Shown one piece after another: positions 37,130-46,388 of a stretch of DNA of 64,000 bases. The stretch comes from CBDCUW01 sp963734865 (lineage in GTDB: Bacteria; Planctomycetota; Planctomycetia; Pirellulales; Pirellulaceae), in assembly GCA_963734865.1 (NCBI GenBank), contig CAVTIV010000019.1, forward strand, positions 1,426,001 to 1,490,000, given 5' to 3'. The notes under the pieces were generated by a model, which was not told the DNA's origin, made no database searches, and saw only the letters and a program-made list of their open reading frames with translations. The position numbers and the translations under genes are program-made. Each line of letters starts with the position of its first letter. Position 1 is the first letter of the stretch.

Positions 37130-37882
37130 ATGTCCGATTCATCCCGCCCCGTTGCTTTGGTTACCGGTTCGGCTACCGGTGTTGGCCGCGCCTGCATTCT
37201 TCAATTCGCTCGTCGTGGTTACGACGTCGTTGTGAATTACTCACGAAGTGAGTCCGATGCCAGGCAAACCGCCGCGGCCGCTGAAGAGATCGGCGTCAAG
37301 GCATTGCTGATCCGCTGCGATGTGGCTGATAACACCGGAGTTCGCCAAATGATCACGGAGGTCAACGACGTGTTTGGTCGATTGGACACGCTGGTCAACA
37401 ATGCCGCGACAACCTCATTTATCGAGCACGGCAACCTGGATGCCTTGACCGAGGAGATGTGGGATCGAATGTTGGCAGTGAATTTGAAAGGCGCCTTTTT
37501 CGTGACCCGAGCCGCGGCCGACTTGCTTCGCGCCAGCGGCGCCGGCAGCGTCGTGAATATCAGCTCCGTTGCGGCGATGACGGGAAGCGGTTCTTCGATC
37601 GCCTACTGCGCCACCAAGGCGGGGCTGAACACGATGACCAAGTCGCTCGCTCGCGTTCTGGCACCCGAAGTGCGAGTCAACGCGGTTTGTCCGGGACCGA
37701 TCAACAGTCGCTGGATCAAAGAGGGGAATCCGGACTGGGATATCGCCGAAATGGTCGCCAACTATCCGATCCCCAGAGCATCTGAGCCGGACGACATTGC
37801 CGACGCAGTGCTATTCTTTTCGACTGGAACGACCATGGCAACAGGACAGGTGCTGAGTATTGACGGTGGTCAAACGTTGTAG
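37130..37882 (+). CDS. Short-chain dehydrogenase/reductase (FabG-like)
   Basis: A 250-residue classical SDR, cytoplasmic. The NAD(P)-binding motif is TGSATGVGRA near the N-terminus. NNAA follows the first half. The catalytic Ser is in VVNISSVAAM and the YxxxK motif is Y159-CAT-K163, followed by CPGPI. The arrangement SGSSIAYCATKAGLNTMTKSLA is typical of 3-oxoacyl-ACP reductase-like enzymes, but substrate cannot be assigned. It stands 83 bases after the sulfatase on the same strand and converges on the DUF1553 gene with only 9 bases between. Confidence 0.9.
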   Translation: MSDSSRPVALVTGSATGVGRACILQFARRGYDVVVNYSRSESDARQTAAAAEEIGVKALLIRCDVADNTGVRQMITEVNDVFGRLDTLVNNAATTSFIEHGNLDALTEEMWDRMLAVNLKGAFFVTRAAADLLRASGAGSVVNISSVAAMTGSGSSIAYCATKAGLNTMTKSLARVLAPEVRVNAVCPGPINSRWIKEGNPDWDIAEMVANYPIPRASEPDDIADAVLFFSTGTTMATGQVLSIDGGQTL

Positions 37883-37891
37883 ATCGGGTGG

Positions 37892-39830
37892 TCAGTCGAC
37901 ATAGATGAATTCGTTGCTGTTCAGCAGCGCTCTGCACAAGTCGGTCAGCGCGAGGAATTCGACATTTTCGCGACCCTCTCTTTCCAACAAGGCCGACTGG
38001 TCACGCAGGAACGCGACACAGTTGGACAATTCAATTTCGTCGGGGGCATGTGAAAACAGGCGGCGATAGATCTCATCGCACTGCTGTGCGGGACTGTCCG
38101 GTGCGACCCGATCGGTCTCTTGGGCCAACCGCTCTGCCGCCGCCATCGTGGTATTGGAGTTGAACAGCAACAGTGATTGCACCGCCGTCGTGGAAGGCAG
38201 GCGAGCGGCACAGCTGGCATTGGCGGCGGGACGGTCGAAGGTGGCGAACAACGGATAACGCAGGTTGCGTCGCGCAAAGATGTAGATACTGCGCCGGTAG
38301 TGATCTGCTGTCCTGGGGCTCGTTTTCCACTGACCCGAAAGCAGCGTATTGATCATCTCGGGTGGAAGTGGGGGGCAAACGCCGGGACCGCCCGCTTCGT
38401 GATTCAACGTACCACTGACCGCATACATCGCGTCGCGAAGCGACTCGGCATCGAGTCGTCGACGAGGAAACCGGCTGAGCAGCCGATGGTTCGGGTCGAC
38501 TTCGATCGACGCCAGCCAGCGCCACCAATTCCGAGGGTTCGGTCGGCCGAGTGCTCCGCATCTGATAGACACTCGACAACACGATTTCTCGGTGCAGGCT
38601 TTTTAGACTCCAATCGTGATCAACCAATCGTTTGGCGAGAAAGTCCAGCAGTTCCGGATGGCTCGGCTCATCGCCCATCACTCCAAAATCACTGGGTGTT
38701 GTCGACAGGCCACGGCCAAAGTGATGCTGCCAAACTCGATTGACAATGGTTCGAGCGGTCAGCGGATGATCGGGGTCGGTTAGCCATTGGGCGAGTTGCG
38801 CACGGCGTTGACCGGGATCCGTCGCCGTGACGTGCGATTGACTCGGGTTTGCGATCGCTGGAAAGGCGGCGGGAAGCTCGGGCCCTTTGCGACGCCAATC
38901 TCCACGAATCATTAGATGGCTAGCTGCGGTTTTGTCCGCAGCTGGCTCGAGAGTCGTCACGGACTTGTTCTTCTGCAGCAGAACGGAGGCATCAAAGAAT
39001 GCTCGCAGCCGATAAAAATCGGCCTGGCTGATGTCATCGTACATGTGGTCGTGACATTGGGCACATCCGACCTGCAGACTGAAGAAGACCGCTCCAACGG
39101 TCGACGTGATTTCATTCATCAAAACATGTTTGCGTTCTTCCTGCGAATTAATGTCAGGCATGTCAGGACCTGATAAGCAGAACGCGGTTGCGATGATCCC
39201 ACTCTGTGCCTGGTCCCCCGATGCCAACACATCGCCGGCGATTTGCCAGCGTACAAATTGGTCGTACGACATGTCGCTGTTCAGTGCGTTGATCACCCAG
39301 TCGCGGTACTGCCACGCTGTTGGTCGGATCTTGTCGTGCTCGTATCCATCCGTTTCGGCAAACCGTGCCAAGTCCAACCAGTATTGCGCCCATCGTCGCC
39401 CGTATTCGGGAGAGGCCAGGAGCGAATCGACCAGTCGTGCGTAGCTACTGGGCCGATCGTCATGAACGAACGCCTCGACCTGATCGGGCGTGGGAGGAAT
39501 TCCAATCAAGTCGAAGGACAGTCGCCGGATCAAGGTGGCGCGATCGGCAGCGGAGGCTGGCCGCAGCGACTGTTCTTCGAGCCGTGATAAAACGAAATTG
39601 TCGATCGACGTTCGGGACCACCCTTTCAGATTCACGCCTGGCGTCGCCGGGTCTTCGATCGGCCGAAACGACCAGTGATCACGATCAACATCATCGCTTG
39701 GGGGCGGGTCGATCTCATTGCCGGCGGTGTTGCCGATGTTGGTTTCGCTGACGGGCGACTCATCAGCCATGGTGGGCGTTTCGGGTGCCGTGATGAAGAA
39801 CAGCACGAGGATCGTCAGGGCATGCTTCAC
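37892..39830 (-). pseudogene. DUF1549/DUF1553 protein without N-terminal cytochrome domain, one frameshift
   Basis: Read across one frameshift this gives about 645 residues. The part upstream of the break has a signal peptide (LTILVLFFITAPETP) and DUF1549: SIDNFVLSRLEEQ, LIRRLSFDLIGIPPT, SPEYGRRWAQYWLDLARFAETDGYEHD and the CxxCH pair CAQCHDH. DUF1553 starts with HPLTARTIVNRVWQHHFGRG. Near 38515 the frame changes and continues EVDPNHRLLSRFPRRRLDAESLRD to the stop. Most relatives carry a c-type heme domain (PSCyt1) ahead of DUF1549; it is absent here. GTG at 39830 overlaps the stop of the DUF1501 gene in GTGA, so the two are translationally coupled. The function of this pair is unknown. Confidence 0.85.
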
Positions 39831-41242
39831 GACAACAGTTCCTCGACAACGTCGACGTCTTGCGGCCCCGTCAAACGCTCGTCCAAGCCGTTGTGCAGAT
39901 AGCTCAGATTTTGGTGATCGAGACCCATCAGGTGCAACAGCGTGGCATGGAATTGGTTGATGTGGACGGGGTCCTCGGCAGCGCGAAGGCCGATCGGATC
40001 GGTGGCGCCGTGGGCCCTTCCGCCGCGAATTCCCGCGCCTGCGATCCAGCCACAGTAACCCCAGGGATTGTGGTCGCGACCCTTGCCCTGCTCGCTCATT
40101 GGCATTCGACCGAATTCACCACACCACACCACCAACGTATCGTCAAGCAAGCCGCTGCGTTTGAGGTCTTTGATCAGTCCGGCGATTGGCTGATCGGTCT
40201 TTTCGCAGTATTCGCCATGGTTCTTCGCGACATCGCTGTGGGCATCCCAGCCGTTCGTGTCACCGGAATAAACTTGCACAAAGCGCACTCCGCGCTCGAT
40301 CATCCGACGGGCCAGCAAACAGCGTTCACCAAAATCACGCGTGGCTGGTTGATCGATTCCGTACAACGACAGGGTTTCATTCGTTTCGGATGAGAAATCG
40401 ACGACTTCTGGTGCGGCCGTTTGCATTCGAAAGGCCAATTCGTAAGCCTCGATTCTGGCCGTCAATTCGTCATCTGCATCGCGCTGCTCGAGGTGACGCT
40501 TGTTCACTCGCTGCACAAAGTCCAGCGTCGAGCGTTGTTGGGCATCCGAGGTACCCGCTGGTGGTTGCAGGTTCAAGATTGGTGTTTTCCCAGGACGCAT
40601 GGTGGTGCCCTGGTAGGTGGCCGGCAGAAAACCGCTGCCCCAAGCCGCCGGGCCGCCTTTGAGTCCACCCCCGGGATCGGGCAAGACGATGAATGCCGGC
40701 ATGTTCGCGTTTTCCGAACCGAGGCCATAGGCCAACCAACTGCCAAAGCTGGGATGCCCCATCAGGATGCTGCCGGTATTCATCTGATAGACCGATTGAG
40801 GGTGATTCACGCTATCACCATGCAGTGAACGAATCACGCAAAGGTCGTCGGCAAGCTCCGCGGTCTGGGGAAGAAAGTCTGAAATGAGGAGTCCGGACTG
40901 GCCACGCGGCCGGAAGGGCTTGATCGGGGCGAGCAGAGGATTCATTGCCACTGGGCGGCGCGTCATCACCTCGCCAAAGCTTTCCGGGATCGGTTGCCCG
41001 GCAAAACGTATCAGCTCCGGTTTGGGATCAAACAGGTCGACGTGACTCGGGCCACCGTGCATGAACAGCCAAATGATTCGTTTGGCCCGCGGCGGAAAAT
41101 GGGGCGATTTTACGGTGCCAAGTGTGGGGCGGGCCCGGGCCAGCGATCGGCCATCTCCGAGCATCAGTGATTGCAGCGCCATCATGCCGATGCCGCCGCC
41201 AGCGGTCCGCAGAAATTCTCGTCGGGATGGAATGCCGGTCAT
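39827..41242 (-). CDS. DUF1501 Tat-exported protein
   Basis: About 471 residues from the ATG at 41242 (a start 10 codons earlier is also possible). The twin-arginine signal is SRREFLRTAGGGIGMMAL. The DUF1501 core, related to the alkaline-phosphatase/sulfatase superfamily, follows: IIWLFMHGGPSHVDLFDPKP, LCVIRSLHGDSVNH, GSILMGHPSFGSWLAYGLGSEN, and near the end VVWCGEFGRMPMSEQGKGRDHNPWG. These proteins are nearly always paired with DUF1549/DUF1553 proteins. Here the pair overlaps by 4 bases. The biochemical role is not established. Confidence 0.9.
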   Translation of the reverse strand: MTGIPSRREFLRTAGGGIGMMALQSLMLGDGRSLARARPTLGTVKSPHFPPRAKRIIWLFMHGGPSHVDLFDPKPELIRFAGQPIPESFGEVMTRRPVAMNPLLAPIKPFRPRGQSGLLISDFLPQTAELADDLCVIRSLHGDSVNHPQSVYQMNTGSILMGHPSFGSWLAYGLGSENANMPAFIVLPDPGGGLKGGPAAWGSGFLPATYQGTTMRPGKTPILNLQPPAGTSDAQQRSTLDFVQRVNKRHLEQRDADDELTARIEAYELAFRMQTAAPEVVDFSSETNETLSLYGIDQPATRDFGERCLLARRMIERGVRFVQVYSGDTNGWDAHSDVAKNHGEYCEKTDQPIAGLIKDLKRSGLLDDTLVVWCGEFGRMPMSEQGKGRDHNPWGYCGWIAGAGIRGGRAHGATDPIGLRAAEDPVHINQFHATLLHLMGLDHQNLSYLHNGLDERLTGPQDVDVVEELLS

Positions 41243-41317
41243 TAGCGTGGTCGCGAATCGAGCCGTGGACAATCTACGAATTGTACACAGATGTGACCGA
41301 GGATGGGCGTTTTTCGC

Positions 41318-42534
41318 TCAGGCCCCGCAGTGGCTCAAAGTCTGGTTCAATTCCACGTAGGTTTCCGGCAAACGAACCTCGTTGATCTCCGGTGAAGTGA
41401 TGGGCCGAGTCACAAACAAGTCACAAAACTTCAGGTTGATCAACCGACTCGGTTGTGACAGGGTTTCGACAATCGGGTAGCCGTAATCATTGCCGTTGGC
41501 CCGAATCACACGGACCTTTGTCGTGTCGCTGAGTTCAACGATACTGCCGAGGGGGTACAACGTGACCGCTTTGAGGAGACCCGTCACTGCGGCGGCAGAG
41601 TATTTGCGCTGCGACGCTGCCGAGATCAGATAGGCGATGGCGTCGCAAGGAACGATACGCGCGCAATCTCGTGGCGGGCAGGTCATGGTCAAATAGGCGT
41701 CGGCAACCGAAAGGACTCGCGAAGACAAAGGAATATCGTCGGCACTCAAGCCGTTTGGGAACCCGGTTCCATCGAGCAGTTCGTGAACCTGTGCGACCAT
41801 TGATTTCACTGCCGGCGTCACACCCTCCACGCATTCCAGCATCCTGACGGCGATCAGTGGGTGGCGAATGTAGGTTACTCTCGTTTCCTGGTCCGAGATC
41901 TGGTGTGGAAAACGAGACTCTGGTGGAAGGTCGAACAATCCCCAATCGTGAATCATGGCAGCCGATCCGATATCACGCATCTCTTGCAGCGGCAGTCCCA
42001 TCTGGTGAGCGATCGCGAGGCTGAGGATCGCAAATTGGACACATCGATGAGCGAGTTCCAAATCGGCTTCGTATTTCAGTGCATTGGCGATGATCGGATC
42101 GGGGTCGTCACAAAGCTCGTTGATGAAGTTGTCAACATGTGGCTCCGTCTTCCGAAGATCCGTCACGCCGTTCCGTTTGAAGGCTTCGGTCAGCTGAACC
42201 ACGGCTTGTTCTCCGGCGGCAAACTGCCTGCGGATTCGTTGGACCCTGGCTGGTTCGTACGAATTGGAGATCGCGACCGTCGTCGTTGAACCCTTGCGAG
42301 TTCTGCGATCGCTTCGTTTCCCCGAGAACGATTGATCTTTCCTGCGCCAGGCTCGGCCGGTCGCCCATGCAACGCGGTGATACCGCGGGAGCGAAGCTTG
42401 TCGACGAGGGAAGTCGTGATGATGACGCCGCTGGCAATCAGTAGCAGACCGTCTTCGTCGTACAGATCACTGAGACAAGTCGTGCCAACGGCCAGATCGT
42501 CGACGGAAAAAGATTCACGGCCGCCGATATGCAT
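41318..42534 (-). pseudogene. HD-GYP-type response protein, divergent and split by a frameshift
   Basis: Two overlapping frames appear to form one protein of about 400 residues. The first (from ATG 42534) has a small domain, LAVGTTCLSDLYDEDGLLLIAS and ITTSLVDKLRSRGITAL, as found ahead of HD-GYP domains. The second continues EPARVQRIRRQFAAGEQAVV into an HD-GYP-like domain: MIHDWGLFDLP, HPLIAVRMLE, VHELLDGTGFPNGLS and RVLSVADAYLTM. The switch falls between about 42300 and 42200. Against the consensus HHExxDGxGYP, the first His is Val and GYP is GFP, so cyclic-di-GMP hydrolysis is doubtful. Two separate overlapping genes are less likely because the linker is shared. Confidence 0.68.
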
Positions 42535-42928
42535 TGGTTTACGCCCCCCGAAAGAATAGCCCGTGATGGTTTTGGACTGGTGAATGCCTGGGGGCAGGGC
42601 ATTGACAGCAAAGCATTGATCTTAGGTGGATCCCTCGCCGAGAATTCGTGACCGGATTGCGAAAACAATGTGGCCGTCAGGTACGAATGCACCGATCACA
42701 ACCATTTGGCCGCCAGCGACCGCCGTCGCCGGAGGTGTGGTTCACAACAATCGACACCCGCATCTGCCCAATGGCGCAAAAAAAAGCCAATCGGTTTTAC
42801 TGTCGGTCATACTTCCTGCGACATTCTTTGTTCGATATTCTGGGGTTCACTTCGCGAAAGACGTGAATGTCGAATGTGGAGCAGGCGGTGTTTCGATCGC
42901 GATCCACGAGAATCCGTGGCGAATCAAA
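42535..42928. other. Gene-free stretch
   Basis: About 390 bases between the HD-GYP-type gene and the terminator of the coiled-coil gene. Frames crossing it have no family similarity. No RNA gene, repeat or operator is evident. Confidence 0.4.
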
Positions 42929-42962
42929 AAAAGGTCGGCCAAGGATTCTTGGCCGACCTTTT
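42929..42962. terminator. Perfect bidirectional rho-independent terminator hairpin
   Basis: Arms 42929-42943 and 42948-42962 are exactly complementary over 15 bases (AAAAGGTCGGCCAAG) around a GATT loop. The stem ends in an A run on one side and a T run on the other, so it can work in both directions. It lies 78 bases past the stop of the minus-strand coiled-coil gene. Confidence 0.9.
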
Positions 42963-43040
42963 CAAAACGTCAATGTTCGTGTCTGCGGATCACTGGCAGG
43001 CCGCGTTGGCATTTTTGCTCGCAGCATCCTGTCCGTCTGC

Positions 43041-43709
43041 CTATTCTTTGCTGGCAGCATCCACGGCCGCGGCATCACCGACGGACTCTTCCTGCTTGGC
43101 CGGCGGGGTCTCGATCGCTTGTTGCTCACGCTGACGACGTTCCTCGTCGCGATCTTTCTTTTCCTGTTTCAGCGATTGATTTGCTTGATTCAAATCTTTT
43201 TTGGCCTTTTGCAGTTGCTGTTTCAACTTGGCATTTTGAGTTTTCTGGTCGGCCGCATCCTTGGTCGCTTTGGCTGCTGCCTTTTTCGCCTGCGTGGTCG
43301 CCGCCTGGGCAGCTTGTTTGGTCTTGGCGATTTCGTCACGTGCCGCCGCTAACGCCTGTTCCGCGTCGTTGGCTCGCTTGGTTTCGCTGGCCAGTTCTTG
43401 CGATTGGACGTCGGCCTGCTCGCGTTGCGTGTTGACCAACTGATTGAGTTCCTTGAGCTCTTCGTCTTGGGCGGCCGCAGCGACCTTCATTTCCTCCAAC
43501 TGCTCTCGCAGCGCCACCAATTCGGTGGTCAGCATGACATTGAGGGAGCTCGGCTGGTTGCAGTTCATGGCGGACCGCGCCGGGGCACAAGACGTGCGGG
43601 CGCTAACGCTTTGCAGGACGCGTCGGAACGGATGGCAATGATTGTCCGCGGCGCAATCGGTCACGATCGCCAGCGCGAGCAGTACGGCAGTGGTGAATCG
43701 AGTTTTCAT
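43041..43709 (-). CDS. Secreted Ala/Lys/Gln-rich coiled-coil protein
   Basis: A 222-residue protein with a signal peptide (FTTAVLLALAIVTDCAAD). It then has a short Cys-containing stretch and from about residue 60 a continuous coiled coil (LREQLEEMKVAAAAQDEELKE, RANDAEQALAAARDEI, and a Lys/Gln-rich part). The tail is acidic. No catalytic motif or named family is recognised; long coiled coils of this kind often act as periplasmic or envelope spacers. A perfect terminator hairpin follows the stop. It is divergent from the amino-acid oxidase gene. Confidence 0.75.
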   Translation of the reverse strand: MKTRFTTAVLLALAIVTDCAADNHCHPFRRVLQSVSARTSCAPARSAMNCNQPSSLNVMLTTELVALREQLEEMKVAAAAQDEELKELNQLVNTQREQADVQSQELASETKRANDAEQALAAARDEIAKTKQAAQAATTQAKKAAAKATKDAADQKTQNAKLKQQLQKAKKDLNQANQSLKQEKKDRDEERRQREQQAIETPPAKQEESVGDAAAVDAASKE

Positions 43710-43843
43710 ACTTCTTGTTGTTCATCGAGTGGAGATCGCGTTTTCGCTGGCGCGGCGGAGGATCGCCGCGCCGATGGGCTACTATTCTAGTCTGTCGGGT
43801 TCGCGGCAAAACCGCCATTTCGAGAAAACGCGAAGATCACTGG

Positions 43844-44986
43844 GTGGGCGATTCTGTGGCAAACTGGGATTTTATCGTGTTGGGCCTGGGCGGGGTTGGC
43901 AGCGCCGCGGCGTATCACTTGGCATCGTCGCGGTACCGGGTCCTGGGACTCGATCAATATCCGCCAGCGCACGATCAGGGCAGTTCTCATGGAAAAACTC
44001 GCATCATTCGCCAGGCGTACTTCGAGCATCCCAGCTACGTGCCGCTGCTGCGTCGGGCCTACGAATTGTGGAGGGAGCTGGAGCTAGATTCGGGTGAAAC
44101 CCTTTTTCACCAAACAGGGCTGGTCGAAATCGGACCACCCGACGGCGTGGTGATTCGCGGTGTGAAGCAAAGTGCTGCCGAGCACGGTCTGGCGATTTCC
44201 GAGCTGATGATGTCCGACGTCACGGCAAATTGGCCGGGATTGGTTGGCCACGATGGTTGGCACGCGGTGCTTGAGACCAACGCCGGATTTCTGAAAGTCG
44301 AGGACTGCGTAGCCGCGCACCTTCGACTTGCTGTCCGAGCCGGCGCGGTATGCCGACATCGGCAAACCGTGCAGGGCTGGAGTGTCACGGGGGCGGGCGT
44401 GCGGATCGACACCGACGATGGTGTCGAGACGGCCGATCGTCTGGTGATCGCGGCGGGACCATGGATCGGATCCCTCGTCAGCGGATTGGGCGTCGAACTA
44501 TCGGTACGGAGGAAGCACCAGTATTGGCTCGCGGCCGAGCAGCCAGGATATGAACTGTCGGATGGGTTTCCCTGTTTCTTCTACGAAACACCGCACGGGT
44601 ACTTTTACGGGTTTCCATCGATCACGGGATCTGGCGTGAAGGTGGCCAGGCATAGCGGAGGCCAGAGGGTCGCGGCCCCCGGCGGGACTCATCCGGTGGA
44701 CCATTCCGATCGACAGTCGGTCAGCCGTTTCGTGGGCCAATGTTTGCCGGGTGTTTCGGACCAGATGATCGCGCACGCGGGCTGTTACTACACGATGACT
44801 CCCGACGAGCATTTCATCGTCGATGCACTTCCTGGGCATGATCAAGTCATCGTGATTGCAGGACTTTCGGGACACGGTTTCAAATTCACCAGCGTGCTGG
44901 GCGAAATTGCAGGTCAACTCGCGATCGGCGACAAGCCAGTCCACGACACAACGCTGTTTCAATTGCGACGATTCCAGAGCAGCTAG
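43844..44986 (+). CDS. FAD-dependent N-methyl amino-acid oxidase (SolA/sarcosine oxidase family)
   Basis: About 380 residues from the GTG at 43844 (GTG at 43856 is an alternative). The dinucleotide-binding motif is VLGLGGVGSAAAYHLA, followed by LGLDQYPPAHDQGSSHGKTRIIRQAY, which is characteristic of monomeric sarcosine/N-methyltryptophan oxidases. The C-terminal part has AGCYYTMTPDEHFIVD, the site of the covalent FAD-linked Cys in this family, and GLSGHGFKFTSVLGEI. It oxidatively demethylates N-methyl amino acids to formaldehyde and peroxide; the exact substrate is unknown. The frame is open upstream to 43715 but that part is not conserved. Confidence 0.9.
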   Translation: MGDSVANWDFIVLGLGGVGSAAAYHLASSRYRVLGLDQYPPAHDQGSSHGKTRIIRQAYFEHPSYVPLLRRAYELWRELELDSGETLFHQTGLVEIGPPDGVVIRGVKQSAAEHGLAISELMMSDVTANWPGLVGHDGWHAVLETNAGFLKVEDCVAAHLRLAVRAGAVCRHRQTVQGWSVTGAGVRIDTDDGVETADRLVIAAGPWIGSLVSGLGVELSVRRKHQYWLAAEQPGYELSDGFPCFFYETPHGYFYGFPSITGSGVKVARHSGGQRVAAPGGTHPVDHSDRQSVSRFVGQCLPGVSDQMIAHAGCYYTMTPDEHFIVDALPGHDQVIVIAGLSGHGFKFTSVLGEIAGQLAIGDKPVHDTTLFQLRRFQSS

Positions 44987-45136
44987 AACAAACGGCGTGC
45001 GACCGCTGTAACGCGTGCAATCGGTCCCGCAGTGCCCAAAATCAACCCCCTGAATGCGAGGGTTGCAGGGAACCATCGTTTTTCGGCCTACGATTCCTTG
45101 GCGTCTGTCACTTGGCACTGTGTCGCGGATCAACAA

Positions 45137-45307
45137 ATGAAAATAGGCTCGATACTCGCTATGTTGTTCATTGCCGCAGTGATCTATTACGTAACCGGTG
45201 GCGGAGCCTTGCTTGGTTTTGGCAGTCCGACGACGCTTCCCGATACGATGACGCCCCCCAATGCGACGTTCATGGGTGACGAACAGCGGAACCCGTTTGT
45301 GCGTTAA
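45137..45307 (+). CDS. Small single-span membrane protein
   Basis: A 56-residue frame starting MKIGSILAMLFIAAVIYYVTGGG, one membrane helix, followed by a short polar tail ending RNPFVR. There are 150 bases before it without another gene and about 100 after. No family is recognised. Codon use is compatible with coding, but the call rests mainly on the helix and isolation. Confidence 0.4.
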   Translation: MKIGSILAMLFIAAVIYYVTGGGALLGFGSPTTLPDTMTPPNATFMGDEQRNPFVR

Positions 45308-45410
45308 TCGCCGGTTTGCTGGGCGGTTTGTTGGTACAATCAGGGTCTTCCCCCCCCCTCCCAACGTCGGCATCCCACGGGGTGCTGCCCCTCCCTGATC
45401 GCAGGTTTCC

Positions 45411-46337
45411 GTGGCGTTCATGTTCAGCAAGTCACCACGCTGTCAGATCGTGCCGCTGCCGGGTAAACAACTGGCCTTTGGCGTCGATCGGCGCGAGCGA
45501 TTGCGTTGGTATGCGGGCGATGATGTGCCAAGGCCGTTTCTGTTTCCGCTGATCGGGCCGTCCGGTTTGCCGCTCACGCGGATGGGCCATCCCGGGGCGC
45601 CCAATCATGATCATCATCGTTCGATTTGGTTTGCCCATGCGAAAGTATTGGGGATCGATTTTTGGTCCGACAACACGCAGGCGGTGATTCGCCAAGAACA
45701 ATGGCTTGCTTATCAAGACGGCGAATCCGATGCGCAGATGGCGGCGTTGCTGCGATGGTATGACGGGCATGACCCACAGGCATTGATCGAGCAGCAGCTC
45801 ATCATTTCGGTTGCCCCCGCCGAGGGTAGCGGTCTGTTGGTCGAGATCCAGACATCACTCACGTCGGTCGCCGAATCGCTGGAGCTCGGCCAGACGAATT
45901 TCGGTTTGCTTGCCGTACGAGTGGCGAAGTCAATTTCCGCCGTATTTGGGGATGGAATCTTGACCGCTGCCGGCGGTCGACAAACGGAACGGGAACTGTT
46001 TGGCAAATCTTCGACGTGGATCGACTACAGTGGGTCGATCGACGTCGGCGTTGTGGAGGGGATCACGTACTTTGATCACTCGAGCAACGGCAGCTATCCG
46101 AGTAAATGGCACGTTCGCGACGACGGATGGATGGGGGCCTCGGTTTGCCGAGATGCGCCGGTGATGCTTGCTCGTGAGCGACCGACGACATGGCGATACC
46201 TGTTGCATGCTCATGGCGGACATCTCGATGCCCAGGTGGCCGAAGGAATCGCCGGACGGTTCAATTCCACGCCTGAATTTGTGGTTGGCAACAGTGATCA
46301 GCCGCACCATCATGCACAGATCACACGAAAGTCCTGA
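45411..46337 (+). CDS. DUF6807 (PmoA-like) family protein
   Basis: A 308-residue protein from GTG 45411 (ATG 45420 is an alternative). It resembles the DUF6807 family, often labelled PmoA-like in planctomycetes: RPFLFPLIGPSGLPLTR, HPGAPNHDHHRSIWFAH, then ITYFDHSSNGSYPSKWHVRDDGWM. The HDHHRSIWF segment is the family's most conserved point. There is no clear signal peptide. Relatives are usually encoded next to Gfo/Idh/MocA oxidoreductases and sugar-catabolism genes, as here, where one starts 51 bases later. The function is not established; the PmoA name does not imply methane oxidation. Confidence 0.75.
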   Translation: MAFMFSKSPRCQIVPLPGKQLAFGVDRRERLRWYAGDDVPRPFLFPLIGPSGLPLTRMGHPGAPNHDHHRSIWFAHAKVLGIDFWSDNTQAVIRQEQWLAYQDGESDAQMAALLRWYDGHDPQALIEQQLIISVAPAEGSGLLVEIQTSLTSVAESLELGQTNFGLLAVRVAKSISAVFGDGILTAAGGRQTERELFGKSSTWIDYSGSIDVGVVEGITYFDHSSNGSYPSKWHVRDDGWMGASVCRDAPVMLARERPTTWRYLLHAHGGHLDAQVAEGIAGRFNSTPEFVVGNSDQPHHHAQITRKS

Positions 46338-46388
46338 ATCAACGTACAGGCTGACTGACAATCATTGACTCTTACCCCCTTTCGACCC

